Program-made: the position numbers and the translations under genes | Part shown: positions 1 to 5,843 of the stretch, one piece after another | Layout: every line of letters starts with the position of its first letter | How positions within the stretch are numbered: the first letter of the stretch is position 1 | Notes under the pieces: generated by a model | The model's database searches: none | What the model saw: the letters and a program-made list of their open reading frames with translations, nothing else | What the model was told of the DNA's origin: nothing | Assembly (NCBI GenBank): GCA_027353565.1 | Contig: DAIEHO010000228.1 | Coordinates: forward strand, 1-6,674 | Direction: 5' to 3' | Source of the DNA: Propionibacteriaceae bacterium | Lineage (GTDB): Bacteria > Actinomycetota > Actinomycetes > Propionibacteriales > Propionibacteriaceae | Length of the DNA stretch: 6,674 nucleotides

Positions 1-8
1 CACGACCC

Positions 9-42
9 CGTCGGGGCGTCACCCTCGGGTGGCGCCCCGACG
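9..42 (-). terminator. Strong hairpin directly after the HIT gene stop
   Basis: Arms 9-18 and 33-42 are a perfect 10-bp inverted repeat (CGTCGGGGCG / CGCCCCGACG). The stem continues inward through one T-G wobble and four more pairs to a CTCG loop at 24-27, giving about 15 pairs in all. It begins on the base next to the reverse-strand stop codon (43-45). There is no T-tract on either side, which is common for high-GC actinobacterial terminators. It could also serve a gene entering from the left of the window. The structure is seen directly; its terminator role is inferred. Confidence 0.7.
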
Positions 43-471
43 TCATGCCTGGAGGGCGTCTCGCAGCCGCGTCGCGTAGGCCGCTGCCTGGCCCGCGGCG
101 TACGCCCGGCGGGGCCAGAAGAAGCCCTTGAGCCCGTCCCCCTTGGTTCGAGGGACGACGTGGACGTGCAGGTGCGGTATCGACTGGCTCACGGTGTTGT
201 TCACGGCCACGAAGCTGCCCTGTGCTCCGAGGGCCGAGACCATCGCCGCTGCTACGCGCTGGACCAGCTCCATGACGGGCGCGAGAGCGTCGGGGGATAT
301 CTCCGGAAGCGTCTCGACGTGATGGAGTGGCGCGACGAGCGTATGGCCGTAGAAGACGGGCCGATGATCGAGGAACGCGATGGCCTGGTCGCTGCGGGCG
401 ACGATCTCGGCGTCGAGGTCGCCGGCGGCGATCCTGCAGATGATGTCGCGGGCGTCGGGAGTCGTGGTCAC
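43..471 (-). CDS. HIT (histidine triad) family nucleotide-binding protein
   Basis: This is a histidine-triad hydrolase-like protein of about 142 residues, the usual length for bacterial Hint-type proteins, which cleave nucleoside phosphoramidates or related nucleotide conjugates. The signature HLHVHVVP is at residues 100-107 from this start, and the middle histidine of the triad (His102) is the expected nucleophile. Upstream lie the family's typical strand features, FLDHRPVFYGHTLVAPLHHV, and the NNTVSQSIPH approach to the triad. The N-terminal CxxC zinc pair found in many homologues is reduced to DIIC, so zinc binding is probably lost. I chose the GTG at 469-471. The longer GTG start at 490-492 would add MRLQNGA, whose second and third codons are AGG and the very rare TTA, and it has no ribosome binding site. 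Neither start has a well-spaced Shine-Dalgarno sequence. The physiological substrate cannot be told from the sequence. The gene is divergent from the membrane protein gene at 498. Confidence 0.88.
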   Translation of the reverse strand: MTTTPDARDIICRIAAGDLDAEIVARSDQAIAFLDHRPVFYGHTLVAPLHHVETLPEISPDALAPVMELVQRVAAAMVSALGAQGSFVAVNNTVSQSIPHLHVHVVPRTKGDGLKGFFWPRRAYAAGQAAAYATRLRDALQA

Positions 472-483
472 AGCGCCATTCTG

Positions 484-489
484 TAACCT
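484..489 (+). promoter_or_regulatory. Candidate -10 box for a leaderless membrane protein gene
   Basis: TAACCT fits the actinobacterial -10 pattern TANNNT. It ends 8 nt before the ATG at 498, so transcription would begin at or next to the start codon. No convincing -35 element is visible, and there is no Shine-Dalgarno sequence before the ATG, which agrees with leaderless expression. The hexamer is short, so chance is a real alternative. Confidence 0.35.
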
Positions 490-497
490 CACGTGTC

Positions 498-986
498 ATG
501 GCCATGCGCGTACGTGAGACGCCGTCCGGCGCGCTTCGTCTGTCGTACTCGATCCTCGCGACCGTCCTCAGCGGCGTTGGGGGGCTGCTGGTCGTCGCGG
601 TGACCTACCCGATCATCTCGAACACCGGTGTGTGCGCGAGGGACACGACGCTGTTCTGCGGGCTCGCCATCGCGATCCTCGCGTGGGTGGTCGGTGCATG
701 GCTGCTCATGGTCTGGCTCACCCACGTTCTGCGGATGAGCTGGCGGTTCATGGTCGCCACCGTGGCGGGGCAGCTGCTGGTCATCGAGCTGGTCTTCCAG
801 TCCGACTCGTTGTGGTGGCTCCTCGCGCTTGTCGTCGTGCCGGTCGCCGCGGCCCTGGTCAGCGATCCGGGGCGCACGCGAGACGAGATCCCGCGCTGGA
901 GGTCGCTCACGATCCTCGTGGTGGGTGTGGTCGTGTACGTCGAGTTCCTGGCCTGGGGCTGGTTCGGCGTCCTCGCCGGGGGGTAG
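498..986 (+). CDS. Hypothetical multi-pass membrane protein
   Basis: This 162-residue protein is not recognised as a member of a named family. It is strongly hydrophobic, with about five predicted membrane helices near residues 17-40, 53-78, 84-100, 104-121 and 136-159. A short basic N-terminus (MAMRVRETPSGALR) and arginine-containing loops around residues 79-83 and 126-135 favour the N-terminus being inside. Two cysteines (46 and 54) lie in the loop between helices 1 and 2 and would face outward in that topology, so they could form a disulfide. Helix 5 is rich in aromatic residues (EFLAWGWFG) close to the C-terminus. There is no Shine-Dalgarno sequence before the ATG at 498, and a second ATG lies at 504. 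The gene is divergent from the HIT gene and followed by an independently promoted gene, so it is probably monocistronic. Function is unknown; reality of the gene is supported by coherent hydrophobic segments and codon bias. Confidence 0.72.
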   Translation: MAMRVRETPSGALRLSYSILATVLSGVGGLLVVAVTYPIISNTGVCARDTTLFCGLAIAILAWVVGAWLLMVWLTHVLRMSWRFMVATVAGQLLVIELVFQSDSLWWLLALVVVPVAAALVSDPGRTRDEIPRWRSLTILVVGVVVYVEFLAWGWFGVLAGG

Positions 987-996
987 CTGCGACAGC

Positions 997-1025
997 TTGA
1001 CGCCGGGATGAGCGTGGACCATAAT
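997..1025 (+). promoter_or_regulatory. Sigma70-type promoter of the LexA-box gene
   Basis: The -35 TTGACG (997-1002) and -10 CATAAT (1020-1025) are separated by exactly 17 nt. Each matches the consensus TTGACA / TATAAT at five of six positions. Transcription is expected to start near 1032, giving a short leader of about 23 nt that carries the Shine-Dalgarno sequence at 1044-1052. This is the best promoter match noticed in the window. The -10 shares its last T with the LexA box. Confidence 0.75.
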
Positions 1026-1040
1026 CGAACACACGTTCGA
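1025..1040 (+). promoter_or_regulatory. LexA operator (SOS box)
   Basis: TCGAACACACGTTCGA is a perfect inverted repeat: arms TCGAAC and GTTCGA around ACAC. It satisfies the Gram-positive/actinobacterial LexA box CGAACRNRYGTTYG at every position. It overlaps the last base of the -10 (1025) and covers the expected transcription start, so bound LexA would block transcription of the gene at 1055 until RecA-stimulated LexA self-cleavage. The match and its location are seen directly; LexA control is inferred from the known motif. Confidence 0.85.
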
Positions 1041-1043
1041 CAT

Positions 1044-1052
1044 GGGAGAAGG
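1044..1052 (+). promoter_or_regulatory. Ribosome binding site of the LexA-box gene
   Basis: GGGAGAAGG, with the GGAG core at 1045-1048, lies 6 nt before the ATG at 1055. This decides the start codon and contrasts with the genes here that lack a Shine-Dalgarno sequence. Confidence 0.75.
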
Positions 1053-1054
1053 TC

Positions 1055-1474
1055 ATGGCGCAACCAGCGGTCGCATGGGCACAGGAACGATCGTGGCGCG
1101 ACGAGTGTCAGATCTACGTACCGCCGGGGTGGCCCGATGCGGTCCGTCCGCCCGGAGCTCCTGACTGGGAGGCGACGGCCACGGCGTTCCTGCTCGACTG
1201 CTGCCCGCCCGACTACAGATCCCACCTGGTCCTTCGACGTCATCCCGTCGTGCTGGCGCGCTTCGCCGCCGAGCACGTCGAGGCGCAGCTTCGAGCGGCG
1301 AAGGACGGCCTTGCCGGTGTGAGATCCAGCCTCGCGGACTATGTCACCCCCGAGGTCATCCGCTCGGCAGCCGACGCCTGGCAGGAAGAAGCTGCGCATC
1401 TCGTGCGTGTGCGCCGCGCGGTCGCCCTCGTCGAGGAGGCCCTTCGCGGCCGGATCTTCATCCGCCGCCTCTAG
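1055..1474 (+). CDS. Uncharacterised protein under a LexA (SOS) box
   Basis: This 139-residue protein is not recognised as any named family. It has no signal peptide or membrane helix. The N-terminal third (about 8-55) carries conserved-looking tryptophans, prolines and cysteines: Trp14, Cys18, the YVPPGW segment at 21-26, Trp38 and an adjacent Cys49-Cys50 pair in LLDCCPPDY. The remainder (about 57-131) looks all-helical and is rich in Ala, Arg and Glu, ending in a basic tail (RGRIFIRRL). The start is fixed by the Shine-Dalgarno sequence. Its own promoter and a perfect LexA box upstream imply induction by DNA damage and repression otherwise. The stop at 1472-1474 is followed by a separate dxs promoter, so it is probably expressed alone. 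Possible roles include an accessory repair, checkpoint or division-inhibitor function, but nothing in the sequence chooses among them. There is no RecA, Y-family polymerase or nuclease motif, and it shows no LysM or membrane segment of the kind known in some SOS division inhibitors. Confidence 0.85.
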   Translation: MAQPAVAWAQERSWRDECQIYVPPGWPDAVRPPGAPDWEATATAFLLDCCPPDYRSHLVLRRHPVVLARFAAEHVEAQLRAAKDGLAGVRSSLADYVTPEVIRSAADAWQEEAAHLVRVRRAVALVEEALRGRIFIRRL

Positions 1475-1532
1475 CCACAGGCCCGTGCACGACGCGGCGT
1501 ACGGTGAAGATGGCTCCTTGGGCTCGACGCCA

Positions 1533-1538
1533 TAGACT
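1533..1538 (+). promoter_or_regulatory. Candidate -10 box for leaderless dxs
   Basis: TAGACT fits TANNNT and ends 7 nt before the ATG at 1546, placing the transcription start at the A of the start codon. No Shine-Dalgarno sequence precedes this ATG. No clear -35 is seen, as is common for actinobacterial promoters. Confidence 0.5.
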
Positions 1539-1545
1539 CGAGGCC

Positions 1546-3483
1546 ATGTCACAGCTGGAACGGATCTCGGATCCAGCCGCGTTGCGGCGGCTGACGCGGG
1601 CTCAGCTCGACGAGCTGGCCACGGAGATCCGGGCGTTCCTCGTCTCCAGCGTCAGCCGCACCGGAGGCCACCTCGGGCCGAACCTCGGCGTCGTCGAGCT
1701 CACGATCGCCCTCCATCGCGTCTTCGAGTCACCACGGGACCCGATCATCTTCGACACCGGGCACCAGACGTACGTGCACAAGATCCTCACCGGCAGGCGC
1801 GACGCGTTCCCGACCCTGCGCCAGCAGCACGGGTTGTCCGGCTACCCGAGCCGTGCCGAGTCCGAGCACGACTGGGTGGAGAGCTCTCACGCCTCCGCTG
1901 CCCTGTCATGGGCGGACGGCATGGCGAAGGCTTTCCGTCTCAAGGACGAGTCCGACCGTACGGTGGTGGCCGTCGTCGGTGACGGGTCGCTGACCGGAGG
2001 CATGGTCTGGGAGGCGCTCAACAACATCGCCGCCGACCCCGACCTGCCGCTCGTCGTCGTCGTGAACGACAACGGACGCTCGTACACGCCGACCGTCGGT
2101 GGGATCGCCAACCAGCTGTCGGCGATGCGCACAGACAAGCGCTACGAGACGATGCTGCAGATGATCAAGACCACGGTGTCCAACACGCCGATCGTTGGCC
2201 GGCCCGCGTACGACCTCCTTCACGGTCTCAAGAGCGGCCTCAAGGACGTCCTCGCGCCCCAGGGGCTGTTCTCGGACCTGGGCATGAAGTACCTGGGCCC
2301 GATCGACGGCCACGACATCGCCGCCCTCGAGGTGGCGCTCACGCGTGCCAAGCGTTTCGGCGGACCCGTGATCGTCCACTGCATCACGGTCAAGGGCCGT
2401 GGCTTCAAGGCGGCGGAGGACCACGACGAGGACAGGTTCCACAGCGTCGGGAAGATCGACGAGCGTACGGGGGAGCCGTTGAGCGCCCCGACCGCGCTGT
2501 CCTGGACGAACGTGTTCAGCGACGAGATCGTACGACTCGGATCGGCGAACGACCGCATCGTCGCGATCACCGCGGCGATGCTCCACCCAACCGGGCTCGG
2601 CGCGTTCCAGGCCGCCTTCCCGTCCCGTACGTTCGACGTCGGGATCGCGGAGCAGCATGCGGTGACGTCCGCGGCGGGACTGGCGATGGCAGGCATGCAC
2701 CCCGTTGTGGCGCTGTACTCGACGTTCCTCAACAGGGCTTTCGACCAGCTCCTCATGGACGTGGCACTGCACCGTCTAGGGGTCACGGTCGTCCTCGACC
2801 GCGGAGGGGTCACCGGGCCCGACGGTCCCAGCCACCACGGCGTCTGGGACCACACGATCGCCGCCCTCGTCCCGGGACTGCGGCTGGCTGAGCCCCGCGA
2901 CGCGACCCGGCTGCGCGCCGTGCTCGGCGAGGCTGTGGGCGTCGAGGACGCGCCGACCGTCATCCGCTACTCGAAGGAGCACGTGCCCGACGACATCGCC
3001 GCGATCCGTACGGTCGGAGGCGTCGACGTCCTCGCGGCAGAGCCGGATCCCAGGGTGCTCGTCGTCGGCTACGGGCAGCTCGTGGGCATGGCGCTCGAGG
3101 TGGGGCACCGGCTGAGCCAGCAGGGGATCGCCGCCACGGTCGTCGACCCCGTGTGGGCCCTACCTGTCGACCCCGCGCTGGTCGCGTTGGCGTCGGAGCA
3201 CGAGCTGGTCGTCACGGTGGAGGACGCCGTCGTCGGCGGAGGCGTGGGCGCGCAGCTGTCGGCCGCGGTCGCCGAGTCGGATCGTCCCGTCGTCGTGCGG
3301 CAGTTCGGCATCGCCCATGAGTTCCTCCCACAAGGCAGTCGCGACCAGGTGCTCGAGGCCGCCGGGCTCACCGCGCAGGCGGTGGCGCTGGCCACCATCG
3401 AGTCGCTGCTGTCGCGTGATCTCGAGAACGCCCCGACATCCGCGCCGACCACCCTGGGACTGCCACCAGCAGCCGAGGGCTGA
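1546..3483 (+). CDS. dxs: 1-deoxy-D-xylulose-5-phosphate synthase
   Basis: This thiamine-diphosphate enzyme condenses pyruvate with glyceraldehyde 3-phosphate to make 1-deoxy-D-xylulose 5-phosphate, the entry step of the cytosolic MEP pathway to isoprenoids. At 645 residues it has normal family length. Visible motifs, in order: GGHLGPNLG (40-48, His42), FDTGHQTYVHKIL (69-81, His73), the cofactor-binding GDGSLTGGM (145-153) paired with NDN (174-176), DVGIAEQHAVT with the catalytic glutamate at about 369, and DRGGVTGPDGPSHHG in the pyrimidine-binding domain. A transketolase C-terminal domain occupies roughly residues 520-630. All key residues appear intact. I chose the ATG at 1546 because homologues begin close to it and a leaderless -10 fits. 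An upstream in-frame start at 1504 would add 14 atypical residues. The gene converges on the RNase D gene, the same arrangement as dxs1 and rnd in mycobacteria. Confidence 0.97.
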   Translation: MSQLERISDPAALRRLTRAQLDELATEIRAFLVSSVSRTGGHLGPNLGVVELTIALHRVFESPRDPIIFDTGHQTYVHKILTGRRDAFPTLRQQHGLSGYPSRAESEHDWVESSHASAALSWADGMAKAFRLKDESDRTVVAVVGDGSLTGGMVWEALNNIAADPDLPLVVVVNDNGRSYTPTVGGIANQLSAMRTDKRYETMLQMIKTTVSNTPIVGRPAYDLLHGLKSGLKDVLAPQGLFSDLGMKYLGPIDGHDIAALEVALTRAKRFGGPVIVHCITVKGRGFKAAEDHDEDRFHSVGKIDERTGEPLSAPTALSWTNVFSDEIVRLGSANDRIVAITAAMLHPTGLGAFQAAFPSRTFDVGIAEQHAVTSAAGLAMAGMHPVVALYSTFLNRAFDQLLMDVALHRLGVTVVLDRGGVTGPDGPSHHGVWDHTIAALVPGLRLAEPRDATRLRAVLGEAVGVEDAPTVIRYSKEHVPDDIAAIRTVGGVDVLAAEPDPRVLVVGYGQLVGMALEVGHRLSQQGIAATVVDPVWALPVDPALVALASEHELVVTVEDAVVGGGVGAQLSAAVAESDRPVVVRQFGIAHEFLPQGSRDQVLEAAGLTAQAVALATIESLLSRDLENAPTSAPTTLGLPPAAEG

Positions 3484-3498
3484 GAAGGCCTCGTCGGC

Positions 3499-3520
3499 CG
3501 CAGGAGCTCAGAGCTCCGCG
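3499..3520. terminator. Hairpin between convergent dxs and rnd
   Basis: GGAGCTC (3503-3509) and GAGCTCC (3511-3517) form a perfect inverted repeat, realistically a 5-bp stem with a TCAGA loop. Three more pairs (3499-3501 with 3518-3520) extend it past a bulged A. A weaker GGCC/GGCC hairpin (3487-3490 / 3496-3499) lies beside it. The element starts 15 nt after the dxs stop and contains the rnd stop codon (3508-3510). There is no T-tract. Bidirectional termination is plausible but unproven. Confidence 0.4.
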
Positions 3521-4755
3521 AGCGACGCCGCGATCTGAGGTGCCACGACGTCGACCTGCCAGGCCCGGACGCCGAGCTCCGCCAGCTGAGCACGCACCGA
3601 CGCCTCGTCGATGCCCGTCGGCGTCCACAGCATCCGGCGGAGCGGGTCGGGGGGGATCAGGTTCTCGATGGGGATCGCCAGTGTCTCTGCGAGGTCTGTG
3701 AGCACCGGACGTACAGCCTCCCACCGCTTCGCGGCCAGCGGGTCGCGGGACGGCCACGTACGAGGTGGCGGCGGGCCCTCGGACGGCAGGTACATGGGCG
3801 GCAGCTCCCCGGTCGGCAGCTGCATCGCCCGCTGGATGGCGTCGAGCCATGTCTGCCGGTAGCGCTTGGCCTCTCGCCGGTTGAAGCGGGGGATGGCTTG
3901 CAGCGTCCTCGCGTCGGGTACGGGCGAGCCCTCTCTGATGCCCGTGGCCACAGCAGCGATGGCCTCGTCGCCGAGGATCCGGCCGGGTGCCTTGTCCAGG
4001 GACCGAGCGAGCTCGTCCCGCGCCGTCCAGAGCTCGCGGACGACCGCCAACGCCCTCGTGCTGCGTACACCGTGGATGCCGGAGGTCCTGCGCCACGGGT
4101 CGACGCGGGGTGTGACGGGCACCGAGGCCTGGTCCAGCAGGTAGGCGAACTCCTGTCGCGCCCACTCGTCCTTGCCGGCCGCGACCAGCTGGTCGGACAG
4201 GATGTCGCGGAGCTCCATGAGCAGCTCGACGTCCAAGGCGGCGTAGGTCAGCCAGTCCGCGGGCAGCGGTCGTACGGACCAGTCGGCCGCGCTGTGCTCC
4301 TTGAGGAGACGTACGCCGAGGAGCTGTTCGGCGAGCGTTCCCAGAGCAACCCGCGGGTAGCCCAGCAGTCGCGCCGCGAGCTCGGTGTCGAACAGGCGGC
4401 GGGGGAGCAGCCCGGCGTCGACGAGGCACGGCAGGTCCTGGGTGGCCGCATGGATGATCCACTCCGCGTCGTCGAGGGCGGCCTGAAGTGCCGAGAGCCC
4501 GGGCTCGGGAAGGACAGGGACCGGGTCGAGGAGCGCGGTCCCAGCGCCTTCGCGGCGGAACTGCAGCAGGTAGGCGCGCCCGCTGTACCGGTAGCCCTGC
4601 GCGCGCTCTGTGTCGACCGCGACAGGACCTGTACCGGCGCCCATCGACGTCGCGAGCCGGGCCAGGCCGTCGGGCGTGTCGATGATGTCCGGGACGCCGT
4701 CACGAGGTGCCTGAAGGATGGGGACCTCCGGGGTGGTCCCGACGTCGTCGGTCAT
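3508..4755 (-). CDS. rnd: Ribonuclease D-like 3'-5' exoribonuclease with HRDC domain
   Basis: This is a DEDDy-type 3'-5' exonuclease expected to trim 3' ends of tRNA precursors and other RNAs. The catalytic residues are visible: exo I VAVDTERA (Asp48, Glu50), exo II HAATQDLPCL (Asp107) and exo III LTYAALDVELL (Tyr171, Asp175), all intact within an N-terminal exonuclease domain of about 200 residues. An HRDC nucleic-acid-binding domain follows at roughly 231-310 (STRALAVVRELWTARDELAR through AIPRFNRREAKRY). The last 100 residues are a proline-rich linker plus a helical C-terminal domain seen in actinobacterial members. The total of 415 residues is normal for them and longer than the E. coli enzyme (about 375). 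Its ATG overlaps the stop of the DUF3000 gene by ATGA and has no strong Shine-Dalgarno sequence, so translation is probably coupled to that gene. Exonuclease activity is known for the family; the exact substrates here are inferred. Confidence 0.95.
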   Translation of the reverse strand: MTDDVGTTPEVPILQAPRDGVPDIIDTPDGLARLATSMGAGTGPVAVDTERAQGYRYSGRAYLLQFRREGAGTALLDPVPVLPEPGLSALQAALDDAEWIIHAATQDLPCLVDAGLLPRRLFDTELAARLLGYPRVALGTLAEQLLGVRLLKEHSAADWSVRPLPADWLTYAALDVELLMELRDILSDQLVAAGKDEWARQEFAYLLDQASVPVTPRVDPWRRTSGIHGVRSTRALAVVRELWTARDELARSLDKAPGRILGDEAIAAVATGIREGSPVPDARTLQAIPRFNRREAKRYRQTWLDAIQRAMQLPTGELPPMYLPSEGPPPPRTWPSRDPLAAKRWEAVRPVLTDLAETLAIPIENLIPPDPLRRMLWTPTGIDEASVRAQLAELGVRAWQVDVVAPQIAASLAEL

Positions 4756-5339
4756 CGGCGCCCGCGGCGTGTGGCGAGCGGGACGACGCCGGGGGGCACG
4801 GGCGGCAGCCCGGCAAGCGTGCAGAGGACTTCCTGCCAGGCGGCCACGTGAGCGGCGAGGGACAGGTCGGCGGACAGCTCAGGCGTCCATGACGCCCGGA
4901 TCTCGACCTCTGCACTGCCGGGGTCGGCGGCCAGCTCGCCGAACGGGGTGCTGATGACAGCGGACACCGTTCCGCTCGGCTCCCGGTACGTCGCGCCCTG
5001 GGTCTCGAGCGCCTCCATCAGCCAGCTCCACCCGACGTCGGCGAGCAGCGGGTCTCGTACCATCTCCGGTTCGACGTCCGCCTTGCTGTACGTGACGCAC
5101 CGGAACGTGCCGTCCCAGGCCTCGTTCCCCGCCGGGTCGTGCAGCAGGACGAGCCGGCCCGAACCCCGTTCCTCGTCGAGGACGACGACGTCCGCGCTCA
5201 CGGCCACGGAGAACGGTGCGATCCGCTGCGGTGAGGGTATCTCCTCGATCGACACCTCGGAGCGCCACGGCACGGCTCTTAGCTGACGGAGGGCGCGCGC
5301 GAAAGCCGGGGGGTACGTCGGGTGGCTACGCGCTGTCAC
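4752..5339 (-). CDS. DUF3000 domain-containing protein
   Basis: This 195-residue soluble protein resembles the actinobacterial DUF3000 family (M. tuberculosis Rv2680 type), for which I know no established function. Characteristic stretches are the N-terminal PPAFARALRQLRAVPWRSEVSIEEIPSPQR region (about 10-39), SADVVVLDEERGSGRLVLLHDP, the TYSKADVEPEM segment, and DVGWSWLMEAL before the C-terminal half. No membrane helix or catalytic motif is evident. It ends in a basic tail (ATRRGRR). The GTG start at 5337-5339 is supported by a TAGATT -10 box ending 6 nt before it, which suggests a leaderless mRNA. Its stop overlaps the RNase D start (ATGA), and the same pairing occurs in mycobacteria, so a role linked to RNase D or RNA metabolism is a reasonable inference only. 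Family assignment is from recognition of the sequence and its neighbours. Confidence 0.9.
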   Translation of the reverse strand: MTARSHPTYPPAFARALRQLRAVPWRSEVSIEEIPSPQRIAPFSVAVSADVVVLDEERGSGRLVLLHDPAGNEAWDGTFRCVTYSKADVEPEMVRDPLLADVGWSWLMEALETQGATYREPSGTVSAVISTPFGELAADPGSAEVEIRASWTPELSADLSLAAHVAAWQEVLCTLAGLPPVPPGVVPLATRRGRR

Positions 5340-5345
5340 GGTGCC

Positions 5346-5351
5346 AATCTA
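5346..5351 (-). promoter_or_regulatory. Candidate -10 box for the leaderless DUF3000-rnd operon
   Basis: On the reverse strand TAGATT fits TANNNT and lies 6 nt upstream of the GTG at 5339. Transcription would begin at or beside the start codon, and no Shine-Dalgarno sequence is present. No good -35 was found. Confidence 0.5.
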
Positions 5352-5385
5352 GGTGGCGTCGAGCCTCGCCGCAGGCTTGACGCGC

Positions 5386-5399
5386 CGAGGGGCCCCTCG
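5386..5399 (-). terminator. Palindromic hairpin directly after msrB
   Basis: CGAGGGGCCCCTCG is a perfect 14-bp palindrome, foldable as a 5-bp GC stem with a GGCC loop. It begins on the base adjacent to the msrB stop codon (5400-5402). There is no T-tract. Its position is the same as that of the hairpin behind the HIT gene. It would separate msrB from the DUF3000-rnd transcription unit downstream on the same strand. Confidence 0.5.
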
Positions 5400-5810
5400 T
5401 CATTGCACGGGCTTGAGCACCAGGCAGACCGAGTTGATGCAGAAGCGGTCGTCGGTGGGAGTGTCGTACCCCTCGCCGTGGAACACGTGCCCGAGATGGG
5501 ACCCGCAGGACGCACATCTCACTTCGACCCGCGCCTGTCCCAGAGAGGTGTCCTCGACGTAGACGACCCGGTCTCCCGCCAGCGGCGCGAAGAAGGACGG
5601 CCACCCGCAGTGCGACTCGAACTTCTCGTCGGAGCGGAACAGCTCCGCACCGCAGGCGCGGCACTCGTACACGCCCTCCGCCTTCGTGTCGGTGTACTCG
5701 CCGGTGAAAGGACGTTCCGTCCCCGCCTGGCGCAGTACGTGGTACTCGAGGTCTCCGAGCAGGCCACGCCACTCCGCCTCACTCTTGACGACCTTCAGCT
5801 GCTGGGTCAC
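5400..5810 (-). CDS. msrB: Peptide-methionine (R)-S-oxide reductase
   Basis: MsrB reduces the R epimer of methionine sulfoxide in free or protein-bound methionine, usually at the expense of thioredoxin, and so repairs oxidised cytosolic proteins. The 136 residues cover a complete single-domain MsrB. Zinc ligands are visible as two CxxC pairs, Cys50/Cys53 (YECRACGAELF) and Cys99/Cys102 (VRCASCGSHLGHVF). The catalytic cysteine is Cys124 in RFCINS, and Cys68 in FESHCGWPSFF is in the position of the resolving cysteine. An additional Cys129 lies close to the active site (SVCLVL). I chose the GTG at 5808-5810 because AAGGGAG (5817-5823) sits 6 nt upstream; the frame stays open further upstream to 5915, but that extension is unlike MsrB and overlaps the divergent gene. 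It is divergent from the LigD-type polymerase gene and followed by a hairpin, so it is probably monocistronic. Confidence 0.96.
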   Translation of the reverse strand: MTQQLKVVKSEAEWRGLLGDLEYHVLRQAGTERPFTGEYTDTKAEGVYECRACGAELFRSDEKFESHCGWPSFFAPLAGDRVVYVEDTSLGQARVEVRCASCGSHLGHVFHGEGYDTPTDDRFCINSVCLVLKPVQ

Positions 5811-5833
5811 GCTGATCTCCCTTCTGAAACATG

Positions 5834-5839
5834 ACTCTA
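5834..5839 (-). promoter_or_regulatory. Candidate msrB -10 box
   Basis: On the reverse strand TAGAGT fits TANNNT. A start about 7 nt downstream would give a leader of roughly 18 nt carrying the AAGGGAG ribosome binding site (5817-5823). No strong -35 is seen. It overlaps the forward -10 at 5838-5843 by two bases. Confidence 0.45.
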
Positions 5840-5843
5840 GGCT
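5838..5843 (+). promoter_or_regulatory. Candidate -10 box for the leaderless LigD-type polymerase gene
   Basis: TAGGCT fits TANNNT and ends 7 nt before the ATG at 5851, so the transcript would start at the start codon. No Shine-Dalgarno sequence precedes this ATG. The box shares its TA with the divergent msrB -10. Confidence 0.5.

Noticed and set aside
622..631. ACACCGGTGT palindrome in the membrane protein gene
   Set aside because: It lies within coding sequence with no promoter context. Palindromes of this length are common by chance in GC-rich DNA.
985..997. AGCTG-CGA-CAGCT inverted repeat at the membrane protein gene stop
   Set aside because: The stem is only 5 bp with a 3-nt loop and overlaps the -35 of the next promoter. 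It is too weak to call a terminator.
1504..1545. Extended dxs start adding 14 residues
   Set aside because: The extension is unlike Dxs N-termini and lies over the likely -10 box at 1533-1538. The ATG at 1546 fits better.
605..1552. Long reverse-strand open frame of 315 codons spanning the membrane protein and LexA-box genes
   Set aside because: It is rich in Arg/Ser/Thr and low in complexity, as expected of an antisense frame in high-GC DNA. It contradicts two better-supported forward genes with promoter and ribosome binding site, and shows no family resemblance.
2508..2517. GAAC-GT-GTTC inverted repeat inside dxs as a second LexA box
   Set aside because: The half-sites are 2 bp apart, not 4, and it lies within coding sequence with no promoter nearby.
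1906..2772. Reverse-strand open frame of 288 codons inside dxs
   Set aside because: It is wholly antisense to a clearly identified dxs, with a His/Arg/Asp-rich shadow composition.
3898..4851. Forward open frame of 317 codons over rnd
   Set aside because: It is antisense to the RNase D gene with intact catalytic motifs, and its composition is that of a shadow frame.
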